Counted from the stretch's first letter, positions 7,888 through 16,413 are shown. The stretch is DNA of 27,434 nucleotides from Thiotrichales bacterium (GCA_018623305.1 JAAZVR010000001.1:1-27434), one strand, 5' to 3'. Notes: a model not told the origin generated them from the letters alone. Numbers and translations: made by a program.

Positions 7888-8466
7888 ATGGAACCGATGG
7901 GTAATGCGGGACTGTTTCTCGTTGAATTATTTTTTAGCTTTGTGATTTTTGCCTTTGTCGCCCGTGTGATTTTGCGCTTTTTTTATGTCAGTGGTTACAA
8001 CCCTGTCATCAATTTCATCGCGACATTTACCACACCTGTTACGCGTCCTTTAACGGCGGTATTGCCTGATTTAGGCCGTGTGGATCTTGCCGCTCTTGTG
8101 ATTGCATTTGGGCTTCAAGTTGCCAATGTTTGGATTCTGCTCTGGTTGTTGGGTAAGAGTTTAGCCATCACAGGATTGCTGGTTTTTGCTGCGGCTAAAT
8201 TGCTCAGTACTGTGACAGATATCTTATTCTTCGCGATTGTGATTCAAGTGATCTTAAGCTGGGTCAGCACACCGAGCAACCCAAATCCATTGGCACAATT
8301 GATTTATCAAATCGTCGACCCAATGCTTTCGCCGTTCCGACGTCTGATTCCTATGATTGGTGGGTTAGATTTAAGCCCAATTGCTGCGCTGGCTGCGATT
8401 AAATTATTCGAAATTTTAGCGATTGGGCCATTAAACAGCTTAGCGGCTCAAATGCTTATCGGTTAG
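7888..8466 (+). CDS. yggT: YggT family integral membrane protein
   Basis: This is a 192-residue inner-membrane protein with two repeated YGGT units. Each unit has a hydrophobic helix pair followed by a short conserved loop. The first loop contains NPVINFIATFTTPVTRP and the second contains NPLAQLIYQIVDPMLSPFRR, the family's N-P-...-T/D-P-...-P-x-R pattern. Hydrophobic stretches at about 11-33, 66-90, 92-122 and 155-185 suggest four membrane segments. YggT proteins have been associated with osmotic tolerance and with cell-division or chromosome-organisation factors in other bacteria; the precise role is unknown. It is the last gene of the run and a terminator follows within 10 nt. Confidence 0.93.
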   Translation: MEPMGNAGLFLVELFFSFVIFAFVARVILRFFYVSGYNPVINFIATFTTPVTRPLTAVLPDLGRVDLAALVIAFGLQVANVWILLWLLGKSLAITGLLVFAAAKLLSTVTDILFFAIVIQVILSWVSTPSNPNPLAQLIYQIVDPMLSPFRRLIPMIGGLDLSPIAALAAIKLFEILAIGPLNSLAAQMLIG

Positions 8467-8473
8467 TGTGTCC

Positions 8474-8507
8474 AAAGGGTTTGAATCTTAAGCATCAAAC
8501 CCTTTTT
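8474..8507 (+). terminator. Rho-independent terminator after yggT
   Basis: An 11-bp perfect stem (AAAGGGTTTGA at 8474-8484 with TCAAACCCTTT at 8495-8505) has a 10-nt loop and a T-rich 3' end at 8503-8507. The right arm overlaps the last codon of the PAS remnant on the opposite strand. Confidence 0.88.
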
Positions 8508-8885
8508 CTTACCACGTCTCTAGCCAAGGCTTGAAATCTTGAACTGGCAAAGGTCGAGCGAACAGAGACATAACCCACTATCTCACCTTCATCAAAGATG
8601 GGAGCCATATCTGCACGAACCCAGTAAAAACGTCCATCTTTTCGGAGGTTTTTAATATGTCCGCGCCAAGTATGACCACTGGACAATGTCATCCACATGT
8701 CCTCAAACACTGCGGATGGCATATCGGGATGACGAAGAATACTGTGTGGTTGATGAAGGAGCTCATCGCGAAGGTAGCCTGAGGCCGTTTGAAAGCCTTA
8801 GTTAAACTCCAAAATATTGCCATCTAAGTCTGAAGTTGACATGATGACCATGTCTTGACTGAGTTCGTATTCCTCATCAAGAGGT
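8495..8885 (-). pseudogene. Aer-type PAS sensor/chemoreceptor, N-terminal remnant with an internal stop
   Basis: On the minus strand, beginning at the parE stop, the frame reads EEYELSQDMVIMSTSDLDGN, ILEFN, a TAA stop, GFQTASGYLRDELLHQPHSI and LRHPDMPSAVFEDMWMTL. It continues through KNLRKDGRFYWVRADMAPIF to GYVSVRSTF. This is the near-complete N-terminal PAS domain of Aer/energy-taxis chemoreceptors, where FNEGF-like sequence is normal at the stop position. After about 17 more residues the frame ends in TGA at 8495 inside the yggT terminator. The start codon, membrane and signalling parts are gone. An ATG at 8722 could in principle allow a 75-residue product, but it would lack half the PAS fold. 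This is the only content I find between yggT and parE besides the terminator. Confidence 0.82.
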
Positions 8886-10775
8886 TTATGCGATATCAAC
8901 ACGATCCCCTTTAGATTCAAGCCATTGCTTACGATCAGCTGCACGCTTCTTAGCTAACAACATATCCAAGATTTGCAGCGTATCGTCTCCTGCTTTGAGT
9001 TGCAATTGAACAAGGCGACGAGTGTCTGGGTGCATTGTGCTTTCTCGCAATTGACCAGGGTTCATCTCACCCAAACCCTTGAAACGTGTAACCGCAACCT
9101 TACCTCTAAGTTTGTCTCGTTGAATGCGCTCCTTAACGGCTTCTAATTCCGCCTCGTCCAAAGCGTAAAACATATGAGAACCGACATCCACCCTAAACAA
9201 AGGCGGCATCGCCACATAGACATGCCCTTGTTGAACAAGATGTTTAAAGTGTCGAACAAATAACGCGCACAACAAAGTGGCAATATGAAGCCCATCAGAA
9301 TCCGCATCGGCCAAAATACAGACCTTACCGTAACGCAAACCGCTTAAATCATCTGATCCAGGATCAAGGCCAATGGCCACACTGATATCGTGAATCTCCT
9401 GGGATGACAGCACTTGATCATGCTCAACCTCCCAAGAATTTAAGATCTTGCCTCGCAGGGGCATAATCGCCTGAAACTCTTTATCTCGAGCTTGCTTAGC
9501 TGAGCCACCTGCAGAATCACCCTCTACCAAAAACAATTCTGTCTGAGATAAATCTTGCGATAAACAGTCCGTCAGCTTACCCGGCAAGGTCGGTCCCTGA
9601 GTTACTTTTTTACGAACGACCTTTTTCGCTTGTCTTAATCGAGATTGTGCTGATTTGATGGCTAAATCCGCAATCGCTTCTGCATCATCCGTATGTTGAT
9701 TAAGCCACAAGCTGAAGGCATCTTTTACCGAAGAAGCGACTTGCGCCGCCGCCTCTCTCGAAGACAGTCGTTCTTTAGTTTGGCCCGCAAACTGTGGGTC
9801 GAGCATCTTAAACGATAAAACAAATGAAACCCGAGACCACACATCGTCAGGCGTTAACTTGACCCCTCGAGGCAGTAAATTGCGGAAATCACAAAATTCT
9901 TTCAAGGCTTCTGTTAAACCGCTACGCAAACCATTGACGTGTGTTCCACCTTGAACGGTTGGAATCAAATTCACATAGCTCTCTTGCACACTTTCGGGCG
10001 ATTCTGGCAACCACATAACCGACCATTGCATCGCAAATTCATCGCCATCTAATTTCCCATTAAAACCCTTGTCGGGAATTCGGTCGTATTCTTGCAATCT
10101 AGATAACAAATAATCCGTTAAACCGTCGGTATATTGCCATGTCTGCTCGGTGTCGTTATTCTCGTTATAAAACTCGACTTTTAGACCTGAACACAAAACC
10201 GCTTTTGAACGTAGGTTGTGAATCAAACGTTTAACATCAAATTTCAGAGTATCAAAAAACTGTCCGTCCGGCCAAAATCGAATTTGAGTACCCGTGTTGT
10301 TTTTACGCACGTTTTTTTCATGCTCAAGAGGGGCTGTAACGACTCCATTCTCTAAGCCCATTTGGTATTGCTTACCCTCTCGACGGATTCTAACCTGCAG
10401 GAGTGTTGATAATGCATTCACCACAGACACGCCCACACCATGCAAACCGCCAGAAAATTGGTAGTTTTTACCTGAAAACTTACCCCCTGCATGGAGTTTA
10501 GTTAAGATGACTTCCACTCCAGGCTTGCCTTCTTCTGGGTGAATATCAACGGGCATACCGCGCCCGTTATCTTCAACAGAAATGGAGCCGTCTTTATACA
10601 ACTCGACCCGAATACAATCGGCATGGCCAGCCATCGCTTCGTCGACACTGTTGTCAATGACTTCTTGTGCTAGGTGATTTGGACAATCCGTATCCGTGTA
10701 CATTCCTGGACGTTTTCGAACTGGATCCAGACCTTTCAATACTTCAATGGCGGAGGCGTTGTAATTTTCAGACAT
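8886..10775 (-). CDS. parE: DNA topoisomerase IV subunit B
   Basis: ParE is the ATPase and TOPRIM subunit of topoisomerase IV, which decatenates daughter chromosomes with ParC. The 629-residue length matches ParE rather than the longer GyrB of proteobacteria (about 800, with an insert). The GHKL ATPase motifs are EVIDNSVDEAMAGHA (38-52), VEDNGRGMPVDIH (67-79) and FSGGLHGVGVSVVNAL (107-122). The TOPRIM domain shows LVEGDSAGGSAKQARD, PLRGKILN and ILADADSDGLHI. The C-terminal FKGLGEMNPGQLRESTM is characteristic. The start is the ATG at 10775. The gene is transcribed divergently from pdxH, with a 75-bp intergenic region. The PAS remnant begins at its 3' end, and I see no own terminator. Confidence 0.97.
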   Translation of the reverse strand: MSENYNASAIEVLKGLDPVRKRPGMYTDTDCPNHLAQEVIDNSVDEAMAGHADCIRVELYKDGSISVEDNGRGMPVDIHPEEGKPGVEVILTKLHAGGKFSGKNYQFSGGLHGVGVSVVNALSTLLQVRIRREGKQYQMGLENGVVTAPLEHEKNVRKNNTGTQIRFWPDGQFFDTLKFDVKRLIHNLRSKAVLCSGLKVEFYNENNDTEQTWQYTDGLTDYLLSRLQEYDRIPDKGFNGKLDGDEFAMQWSVMWLPESPESVQESYVNLIPTVQGGTHVNGLRSGLTEALKEFCDFRNLLPRGVKLTPDDVWSRVSFVLSFKMLDPQFAGQTKERLSSREAAAQVASSVKDAFSLWLNQHTDDAEAIADLAIKSAQSRLRQAKKVVRKKVTQGPTLPGKLTDCLSQDLSQTELFLVEGDSAGGSAKQARDKEFQAIMPLRGKILNSWEVEHDQVLSSQEIHDISVAIGLDPGSDDLSGLRYGKVCILADADSDGLHIATLLCALFVRHFKHLVQQGHVYVAMPPLFRVDVGSHMFYALDEAELEAVKERIQRDKLRGKVAVTRFKGLGEMNPGQLRESTMHPDTRRLVQLQLKAGDDTLQILDMLLAKKRAADRKQWLESKGDRVDIA

Positions 10776-10790
10776 GATATCGCGTTGAAT

Positions 10791-10820
10791 TTCTTTTAAT
10801 TATTGATTGTACTTTATAAT
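10791..10820 (+). promoter_or_regulatory. Putative sigma-70 promoter for pdxH
   Basis: A perfect TATAAT lies at 10815-10820. A weak -35 match TTCTTT (10791-10796) is 18 bp upstream. The -10 box lies 30 nt before the pdxH ATG in the AT-rich 75-bp gap between the divergent parE and pdxH genes. It is the only consensus -10 in the gap on this strand. Confidence 0.45.
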
Positions 10821-10850
10821 GAACAAAATACTAAATGAGATGAATCCACC

Positions 10851-11492
10851 ATGAAAAACTTACATGATGTTCGACGCGATTTCAGCTACGCCCGCCTAGA
10901 CTTGGAAGATTTGAATACCAACCCTTTTGAGCAATTTGAAGCTTGGTTTGATCAAGCGAATGAGGCTCAAGTGTTTGACCCCACCGCGATGGCTCTAGCA
11001 ACCGCCAATAAAGACGGTCGCCCTGCTTGTCGAATCGTGCTACTTAAACAATTTGATGAGCGCGGTTTTGTATGGTTTACAGACTATCAAAGCCAAAAAG
11101 GTCAGGATTTAGCGGAAAACCCTTTTGCTGCATTAACGTTTTATTGGTCGGAACTGGATAGACAAGTGCGTCTATCAGGCCGAGTTGAAAAAATCGATCG
11201 TCAAGAATCGGAAGATTACTTTAACTCTCGCCCAGTTGACAGCCGAATCAGTGCCAGTGTATCCATGCAATCTGAAGTCATTGAAAACCGAGAAAAACTT
11301 CTCGAAAAAGGGCAGGCTTTACGTGAATCACTCAGCGAAAAAGGCATTCCCATGCCCGATCGCTGGGGAGGCTATCGATTGATCCCCAATGAATTTGAAT
11401 TTTGGCAAGGCCGTCCCAACCGTCTGCATGATCGATTTGTTTATACGCCTGCCAATGAACAGCAGTGGAATATTGCACGATTATCACCATGA
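10851..11492 (+). CDS. pdxH: Pyridoxamine 5'-phosphate oxidase
   Basis: PdxH is an FMN enzyme that oxidises PNP or PMP to pyridoxal 5'-phosphate. The 213-residue length is typical. Family motifs include DPTAMALATANKDGRPACR, then IVLLKQFDERGFVWFTDYQS with FMN phosphate contacts, SQKGQDLAENPFAALTFYW, QVRLSGRVEKI, DRWGGYRLIPNEFEFWQGR and the C-terminal NRLHDRFVY substrate site. The stop overlaps the ung start (ATGA). It is the first gene of a six-gene + strand run that continues through ung to the TonB-dependent receptor. Confidence 0.97.
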   Translation: MKNLHDVRRDFSYARLDLEDLNTNPFEQFEAWFDQANEAQVFDPTAMALATANKDGRPACRIVLLKQFDERGFVWFTDYQSQKGQDLAENPFAALTFYWSELDRQVRLSGRVEKIDRQESEDYFNSRPVDSRISASVSMQSEVIENREKLLEKGQALRESLSEKGIPMPDRWGGYRLIPNEFEFWQGRPNRLHDRFVYTPANEQQWNIARLSP

Positions 11493-12166
11493 GTCAGCAC
11501 GATATTCAAATCGAAAGCAGCTGGAAAGCGTTATTGCAAGATGAGTTCCAGCAATCCTACATGGATGATTTGCGCACTTTTTTGAAAGATCGCATTCATG
11601 CAGGCGCTACGATATTTCCACCCAAACCCCTGTGGTTTGAGGCCTTCAACCAAACTCCAGTGGATGAAGTGAAAGTGGTTATTTTGGGACAAGACCCCTA
11701 CCATGGCCCAGGTCAAGCTCACGGCTTGAGTTTTTCTGTGCCCAAAGGACAACCAACACCACCATCGCTTCGCAATATCTTTAAAGAGTTGCATGATGAC
11801 ATCGGAATTGAGGCCTCATCAACCGATCTTACGCCTTGGGCTCACCAAGGCGTGCTGCTTTTGAATGCCACTTTAACTGTTGAAGAAGGACAGGCAGGCT
11901 CACATCAGAAAAAAGGTTGGGAACACTTTACTGATTGCATCATCAAACGTGTATCCGATCATTGCGAATCCGTTGTGTTTATCTTGTGGGGACGTTATGC
12001 ACAAAACAAAGCCAAATTAATTGATAACGAAAAACATCTTATCTTGGAAGCACCACACCCCTCTCCGCTATCGTCTCATCGAGGTTTTTTTGGTTCAAAA
12101 CCGTTCAGTCAAACCAATCACTATCTTGAGAAAAACCAACGCCGTCCGATTGATTGGTCGCTATGA
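11489..12166 (+). CDS. ung: Uracil-DNA glycosylase, family 1
   Basis: Ung removes uracil from DNA to start base-excision repair. The start is placed at 11489 because that ATG overlaps the pdxH TGA and yields the expected 225 residues; an in-frame start 8 codons earlier would lie inside pdxH. The catalytic motif is GQDPYHGPGQAHGLSFSV (67-84) with the water-activating aspartate. LLLNATLTVEEGQAGSH is at 123-139, FILWGRYAQNK at 164-174, and the DNA-intercalating HPSPLSSHRGFFGSKPF loop at 190-206. The stop overlaps the start of the sensor-kinase gene by ATGA. Confidence 0.97.
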   Translation: MSQHDIQIESSWKALLQDEFQQSYMDDLRTFLKDRIHAGATIFPPKPLWFEAFNQTPVDEVKVVILGQDPYHGPGQAHGLSFSVPKGQPTPPSLRNIFKELHDDIGIEASSTDLTPWAHQGVLLLNATLTVEEGQAGSHQKKGWEHFTDCIIKRVSDHCESVVFILWGRYAQNKAKLIDNEKHLILEAPHPSPLSSHRGFFGSKPFSQTNHYLEKNQRRPIDWSL

Positions 12167-13326
12167 ACTCAACCACTCAACATCTGCGTCTAATCAACCA
12201 AATCCGCCTTTTCAGTTTAGGCGTTTTACTGCTTAATTTACTTGCACTACTGGCCCTTGACTCACCCGTTTACGCCTCTCACAGCCTACCCCCAGTGGCT
12301 TTTTTAGTGCTGTATTTTGGGCTAACTTTACTGAGACTTCGCTCAAAACAGCCTGTTGAAACATCAGAGCTGACCATTCAATTAGCGATGGACATCGTAC
12401 TATTGTCGATATTTTTCTACCACACTGGAGGCGCGGCAAACCCCGCCATTGGCTATTTACTGGTACCCGTTTTAATGGGAGTGGTCGTATTGCCACTCGT
12501 TATGATGTGGAGCTTGGCGGGGCTGGCGAGTGCTTGCTACAGTTTCTTGATGATTCAGCACTCGCACACCCCTTTTTCGCATTTAAGCGAAACCACTCAG
12601 TTGCAACTCTATCAAATGGGCTATTGGCTTATTTTCATTCTTATCGCATGGGTGATGGGGTCACTCATTCATCGCCTAGTTAAACAGCAACGTGACCAAT
12701 GGTATGAATTAGAAAAGGCGAGACAACACCTTAGCAAACAAGAACAACAAACGGCTCTGGGCACCCAAGCCGCTCTGGTTGCACATGAGATGGGCACGCC
12801 TTTGTCGAGCGTGCAAATCTTGTTATCTGAATTACAAGCCACTCATTCAGATCCTGAACTTCAAACTGATTTAGCGGCTCTACAACAACAGATTCAGCTG
12901 TGCCAAAACAGCCTTCAAACGCTTAAGCGCGCGCCTAGTGAGGCACAATATCTCCCTGTTAACGTATTTTTAAGCAAACTGGCCGATCGCTGGCAATTGA
13001 TTCATCCCGATCACAATCTACCTCGATTAACCGTGAACTCAACGGCTGAAGTCTTGGTTTCAAAGGCAGTCGAACACGCCATTATCAATTTATTGGATAA
13101 TGCACTTGAAGCTCATCAAGACCTATTTCATTGGCAGGCGCGATCAACATCCGAAGGCCTTCATCTTGACATTGAAAATGATGATTCAGGGCGTGATAAA
13201 AATATCAGCCTAGGCTTAGGCGTCTTGTTAAGCGAAGAAACGTTTGCGCATGAAAACATCCAATACAACATGACACTCAAAGACTTTGGAGGACGACACA
13301 TTGAGTTGGTCATTCCTTATCATTGA
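12163..13326 (+). CDS. regB: RegB/PrrB-like redox sensor histidine kinase with a shortened ATP-binding domain
   Basis: This 387-residue membrane kinase begins at the ATG overlapping the ung stop. Residues about 12-170 hold up to six hydrophobic segments. Between two of them is GGAANPA (89-95), corresponding to the GGxxNPF quinone-binding motif of RegB with the final Phe replaced. The H-box VAHEMGTPLSSVQ (206-218) has the RegB-type H-E-[LM]-G-T-P-L sequence with H208 as phosphate acceptor. A cysteine (C247, in QLCQNSL) lies where the RegB dimerisation helix carries its redox-active Cys. The N-box HAIINLLDNALEAH (305-318) is intact. The segment IENDDSGRDKNISLGLGV (337-354) is unusually short: the D-x-G-x-G box is degenerate and the F-box and lid are nearly absent. 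A RegA-like gene overlaps its 3' end. Confidence 0.87.
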   Translation: MNSTTQHLRLINQIRLFSLGVLLLNLLALLALDSPVYASHSLPPVAFLVLYFGLTLLRLRSKQPVETSELTIQLAMDIVLLSIFFYHTGGAANPAIGYLLVPVLMGVVVLPLVMMWSLAGLASACYSFLMIQHSHTPFSHLSETTQLQLYQMGYWLIFILIAWVMGSLIHRLVKQQRDQWYELEKARQHLSKQEQQTALGTQAALVAHEMGTPLSSVQILLSELQATHSDPELQTDLAALQQQIQLCQNSLQTLKRAPSEAQYLPVNVFLSKLADRWQLIHPDHNLPRLTVNSTAEVLVSKAVEHAIINLLDNALEAHQDLFHWQARSTSEGLHLDIENDDSGRDKNISLGLGVLLSEETFAHENIQYNMTLKDFGGRHIELVIPYH

Positions 13327-13825
13327 TGATGATGAATTTTTTGTTCAGACATTATCTCGTTCATTAACGAGACAAGAACATGATTGTGACAGTGCGTATA
13401 GCGCGAAAGACGCGTTAACGAAAATCAAAACCCATTCATATGATGTCATTTTGCTCGATCTAAAACTCGGTGAAGACAACGGCATGGATTTGATTGAAAC
13501 GATTTGTAAAGCTCAACCTAATGCACGTATTCTAATGTTGACGGGTTATGCCAGCATTGCCACTGCTGTGGAAGCCACTAAGCGAGGTGCTTATCAATAC
13601 CTTCCGAAACCCGTGACTACAGAACACATTTTAAATGCACTGAGTGAACACACAATGACCGATGAAAGTGCGGACACAGACCCCATGACCATGGATCGAA
13701 TCAGCTGGGAGCATACTCAGCGAGTGCTTTTGGAAAATAACGGTAATATTTCAGCCACCGCAAGACAATTGGGCATGCATCGCCGCACCTTGCAAAGAAA
13801 ACTGCAAAAGCGCGCCCCTAACTAA
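13301..13825 (+). CDS. regA: RegA/PrrA/ActR-like response regulator
   Basis: This is a 174-residue regulator with an N-terminal receiver domain and a C-terminal Fis-type helix-turn-helix. Receiver residues are D10-D11 in LIIDDDEF, phosphoacceptor D53 in VILLDLKLGEDNG, T81 in LMLTGYAS, and K103 in YLPKPV. The DNA-binding helix NNGNISATARQLGMHRRTLQ (147-166) is nearly identical in style to RegA/PrrA. The start is decided by the ribosome-binding site: GGAGG (13288-13292) lies 8 nt before a TTG at 13301. An earlier TTG at 13286 overlaps that site. The gene overlaps its kinase gene by 26 nt. RegA homologues control redox-dependent energy and carbon-fixation genes; targets here are unknown. Confidence 0.92.
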   Translation: MSWSFLIIDDDEFFVQTLSRSLTRQEHDCDSAYSAKDALTKIKTHSYDVILLDLKLGEDNGMDLIETICKAQPNARILMLTGYASIATAVEATKRGAYQYLPKPVTTEHILNALSEHTMTDESADTDPMTMDRISWEHTQRVLLENNGNISATARQLGMHRRTLQRKLQKRAPN

Positions 13826-13848
13826 TTCCCGTTGGTTAAAATACGCCC

Positions 13849-14421
13849 ATGTTGTTAAACCTAGCAATCACTTTTCTGATTGCCATAAGCCTTGCATTGC
13901 CCGCTCAAGCGGCTGAACTCTCTTATTCGGATATAGAACGTTCGAAGACTTTGTTGCGTCTCATGCCTCTTGTCAGCGAATTCAGATACTATGATAATAA
14001 CCCGCCTACCGTTCACTTTGTTATTTTGGACGAAACGGATTCTGAGCGTGCTTTTGGCAATCGAACATTGGTCTTAGATAAGCTAAAAAAAGATCACACA
14101 CATATTCAACAACGCCCTACACAACTCAGCATTGAAACTTTTGAGACACTCAAAAAAATGGAGATTGCAACCTCTGTTGTTTTCATCCAAACACACCTTT
14201 CAGACATTCAAATCAATCAACTTATTGATTGGGCCAACGAAAAACAAGTTCTTCTATTTTCGCCATTTAAAGGGGATGTTGAACGCGGTATTCATGCAGG
14301 CCTTAAAATTCAACAACAAACCCGCTTATATCTGAATATTACTGCATTGCAAAAAAGTGGTATCCAAATGCAAGCGGACATTTATCGCATCAGTGAGATT
14401 TATGGGAGGATGACTAAATGA
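13849..14421 (+). CDS. Periplasmic YfiR/DUF4154-like protein
   Basis: This is a 190-residue protein with a clear signal peptide (hydrophobic residues 2-18, cleavage likely after AQA near residue 21). The body resembles the YfiR-like (DUF4154) family. A strand TVHFVILDE stands where the family has its F-x-I-C-V-x-G strand, VVFIQTHLSD matches the V-L-F-I strand, and the C-terminal RLYLNITALQKSGIQMQADI followed by RISEIY matches the family's F-x-I-N-L-x-A-A-x-x-A-G-L-x-I-S-x-x-L-L-x-L-A ending. YfiR itself is a periplasmic redox-responsive repressor of a diguanylate cyclase, and family members often stand beside TonB-dependent receptors. The stop overlaps the receptor start by ATGA and the gene begins 23 nt after the response regulator. 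The assignment is by pattern and is moderate. Confidence 0.68.
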   Translation: MLLNLAITFLIAISLALPAQAAELSYSDIERSKTLLRLMPLVSEFRYYDNNPPTVHFVILDETDSERAFGNRTLVLDKLKKDHTHIQQRPTQLSIETFETLKKMEIATSVVFIQTHLSDIQINQLIDWANEKQVLLFSPFKGDVERGIHAGLKIQQQTRLYLNITALQKSGIQMQADIYRISEIYGRMTK

Positions 14422-16412
14422 ACACGCTATATAAACTCGCTTTACTTCACCTTCTATGCGGACTGAGTTTTTCTGTGAGTGCTAATTCGATTATTGAATT
14501 AGAAAAGCTATTGAACGAAGAACACAATCAACTGTCTGACAAGCGTTTAAACACAGAATACAAAGCCAGTACGTTAACCGTTCTTTATGGTCGAGACTTA
14601 TCTCTGCAGGGCATTGACACAATCGCGGAAGCGATGAATCTTGTGCCCGGCATGATGACGGGAGTGGACAGTGATCTCGTCGTTCGTGGCTTAGAAAAAA
14701 ACTGGGGATCATCCAACATTATGATGATGCTGAATAATCAGCCAGTCAATTCCACGCTGATTGCCTACCCGACACATCTACTAAAAATGCCAGTCGAAAT
14801 GATTGAGCGAATTGAAGTGGTGCGCGGGCCTGATGCAGAACTCAGCACCGAATTTGCGATTTCAGCGTCCATTAACATCATTACGCGTGAGCATAACTCA
14901 GCCTTTATAAAATACGGAGAGTTCAATCAATCAACAGCGGGCGCAAATTACAGCGATAAAAACACCCAGTTGAATTTTGCCTACTCGCAAGGTGATGACA
15001 GCAACTTCCGTGTTGAATCGGATGCACTAACCAATAACCCTTACTACAGTGCTAACAACTCAACAATCAGTGCAACACCTAATATCGCAGATGATTCATA
15101 TCAACGCTATTATCTGACTTATCTTGGTAAGCACCAAGACTGGGCATGGGGAATTCAACGATTTGAAGAACAACGAGGGGATGCTTTTGGTTTGGCTTAC
15201 ATTCAACCCCCAAGCAATGCTAAATCAACAAAAATTGACCGAACGACTACCGCACATATTCGCTACAAAAACTTAGAGTTGGGATACCACCAATTCGAAT
15301 TGGATTATCAGAATATGTTTTTAGCACCGCCTGGATTTACTGACTTAACAGGCCAAACCTATCCAGACGGCATGCAATACAGCCCGAAAGTATCTGAGGA
15401 CCGCTGGACTTTACACTATGACTGGAAGGTTAAACTTGCACGTCACTCAATCACAGTCCGTCCATACTTGACTCATATTAAGGCCAACCCAGGAACAGTC
15501 ACGAACAACATGGGACGAGACACGGCCATGTTCAATGCGCAAACGAATAATACTCGAAAAATCGCTGGCCTGATGATGCACAATGCCTATCGCTACTCGC
15601 CCTCAACCACACTGAGCTACAGTGCTCGTTACGACCAAGTCAGCGATCTTGACAATACCGTTGCTGGTCATGTGGGCTTTGTGACGCGCGTCGATTCTCA
15701 GCATCACTTAAAAGGTTATCTAACCCAATCTTATCGTTTACCAACATTCTTGGAAAAATACTACCCAACAGATGATCCATTAATGAAAGGGGATGAAAGT
15801 TTAGAAAGCACTCGTATTCGCAGTGCAGAGTTGATGTGGTTACATGATGATTCAAACTATAGAACCAAGTTAGCCGCCTTTTTTAATGAGTACGATCGCC
15901 TGCTGACAACTCAAGTTTTACCGACTGCGCTTAACGGCACTGACCCTATTTTTTACCAACAATTTACGCAATTGAATAATAAGGTCTACGCCAAAGGCAT
16001 CGAGTTTGAATTCAAAACACAGCTGTCCGATGCTCTGAATTTTGATTTCAATGCAACTCTTCAAAAGGGTGACTCTGACAGTACAGAAATGGTGCGAACG
16101 CCACAGTGGCTGTCAAATACGATCTTGTCTTACAGAATGAATTCCCAATGGAAGTGGATCAACCATTATCAATATGTTGACTCTATGAAGAGAGTTGGCA
16201 CTGATTCTCGACCTGATTTTGATGAACAACACATCATCAATACGTCTTTAATTTGGAATCCAGCTCACTTGGCTTCATTCAGATTTTCGGCCAGCATTCG
16301 AGATGTACTCAACGAAAGCAGAACCTATCCAAGTATTTCTCAATATACCTATGCAGACGGTATGCCGAAAACAGGCCGCACATGGCGTTTAACCGCCATG
16401 TGGGATTTTTGA
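14418..16412 (+). CDS. TonB-dependent outer-membrane receptor
   Basis: This is a 664-residue receptor with a signal peptide (residues 1-22, ending in SVSA). The plug domain spans roughly 45-160: LQGIDTIAEAMNLVPGM, VVRGL, IMMMLNNQPVN and MIERIEVVRGPDAELS are the standard plug landmarks, followed by SASINIITRE. The rest is a run of alternating amphipathic strands. The YLTQSYRLPTFLEKYYPTDD block is typical of the barrel, and the chain ends RTWRLTAMWDF with the C-terminal aromatic needed for BAM assembly. I cannot see a classical TonB box in the mature N terminus. The plug resembles the vitamin B12/siderophore receptor class, but the substrate cannot be read from the sequence. It ends 1 nt from the convergent clpB stop with no terminator between. 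Confidence 0.92.
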   Translation: MNTLYKLALLHLLCGLSFSVSANSIIELEKLLNEEHNQLSDKRLNTEYKASTLTVLYGRDLSLQGIDTIAEAMNLVPGMMTGVDSDLVVRGLEKNWGSSNIMMMLNNQPVNSTLIAYPTHLLKMPVEMIERIEVVRGPDAELSTEFAISASINIITREHNSAFIKYGEFNQSTAGANYSDKNTQLNFAYSQGDDSNFRVESDALTNNPYYSANNSTISATPNIADDSYQRYYLTYLGKHQDWAWGIQRFEEQRGDAFGLAYIQPPSNAKSTKIDRTTTAHIRYKNLELGYHQFELDYQNMFLAPPGFTDLTGQTYPDGMQYSPKVSEDRWTLHYDWKVKLARHSITVRPYLTHIKANPGTVTNNMGRDTAMFNAQTNNTRKIAGLMMHNAYRYSPSTTLSYSARYDQVSDLDNTVAGHVGFVTRVDSQHHLKGYLTQSYRLPTFLEKYYPTDDPLMKGDESLESTRIRSAELMWLHDDSNYRTKLAAFFNEYDRLLTTQVLPTALNGTDPIFYQQFTQLNNKVYAKGIEFEFKTQLSDALNFDFNATLQKGDSDSTEMVRTPQWLSNTILSYRMNSQWKWINHYQYVDSMKRVGTDSRPDFDEQHIINTSLIWNPAHLASFRFSASIRDVLNESRTYPSISQYTYADGMPKTGRTWRLTAMWDF

Positions 16413-16413
16413 T

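Noticed and set aside
8886..10775. gyrB instead of parE
   Set aside because: The 629-residue length lacks the insert of proteobacterial GyrB, and the sequence around PLRGKILN and the C terminus fits ParE.
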